From Asterias amurensis (Eukaryota > Echinodermata > Asteroidea > Forcipulatida > Asteriidae), in contig NC_092669.1 in assembly GCF_032118995.1 (NCBI RefSeq), forward strand, positions 1,782,501-1,846,500: a stretch of DNA of 64,000 nt, written 5' to 3'. Shown in pieces: positions 63,637 through 64,000 of this stretch (position 1 is the first letter of the stretch; every line of letters starts with the position of its first letter). The translations under genes and the position numbers were made by a program. Under the pieces are notes generated by a model, which was not told the origin of the DNA, made no database searches, and was given only the letters and a program-made list of their open reading frames with translations.

Positions 63637-64000
63637 TTAAGTCAAAGGGAGTTTCCCACCATGTTATGCACAACCATAAATTACGCCCACTTAGCCAGGC
63701 ATGAAGGAGTTTCATGTTTTTTTTCCTGCAAAGCTTCCAGGTTTTGTATTTATGTAATCAAAGTTTCTCACAGGTTCACGCCTGCATCAACAAATTAAGG
63801 AAGCTTCACTTAAGAGAAGTGTATTCATGACCATCAAAATAAAGGTTCACAGGAAAACAAATAGTGTTTTCATAAGCTGGTACTTCCATCCTTTTAGTTT
63901 TGTTTCATGATTGTACTTTAAAATAGTCTGCCTAGTGAAACACTTCCTGGGGTATTCTAAAAAGAATTTCCGTGCCCACCAGTGACATTATTTTTTGGGA

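Overview
This is a window from an animal nuclear genome. It is AT-rich, its genes are split by GT-AG introns, and it is packed with short foldback transposons. The gene content (a calumenin-type CREC protein, two ELOVL fatty-acid elongases, an FBXO47-type F-box protein and one TEL/Yan ETS factor) fits an invertebrate deuterostome. An echinoderm, perhaps a sea star, is my best guess, but the species is inferred, not shown. All gene models below were built by hand from splice signals, reading phase and remembered family sequences.

Layout. 1-4.5 kb: a possible first exon of a secreted protein on the minus strand, then AT-rich DNA and repeats. 4.8-13.5 kb, minus: FBXO47, ten coding exons, 473 aa, complete. 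14.5-24.0 kb, plus: calumenin, with a TATA/CCAAT promoter and three alternative copies of one exon. 28.3-35.15 kb, minus, and 35.45-45.55 kb, plus: two ELOVL genes head to head, probably sharing a promoter of about 300 bp. 45.8-50.6 kb: a 4.6 kb array of roughly 40-bp palindromic units. 52.7-62.7 kb, minus: a TEL/Yan-type ETS repressor from its Pointed-domain exon to the stop; its 5' end lies beyond the right edge.

Functionally, calumenin (ER lumen) and the two elongases (ER membrane) are ER proteins. FBXO47 is a meiotic F-box protein in other animals and TEL/Yan is a nuclear repressor. There is no operon-like logic; only the ELOVL pair looks functionally linked by position.

Mobile DNA. At least five families of foldback elements of about 330-390 bp sit between TTAA sites, as expected of piggyBac-type MITEs. 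They occur alone, nested, and in chains whose neighbours share one TTAA. A second foldback group of about 240 bp starts with GGGCCCAATTTCAT. There are also two tRNA-derived SINE families, one LINE 3' end, and a 1.97 kb TA-flanked element with long inverted termini inside the ETS gene.

The most notable observations are the three interchangeable EF-hand exons of calumenin, whose lengths force exactly one to be used, the divergent ELOVL pair, the two-palindrome satellite, and an ETS-gene intron built almost wholly from four TTAA elements.
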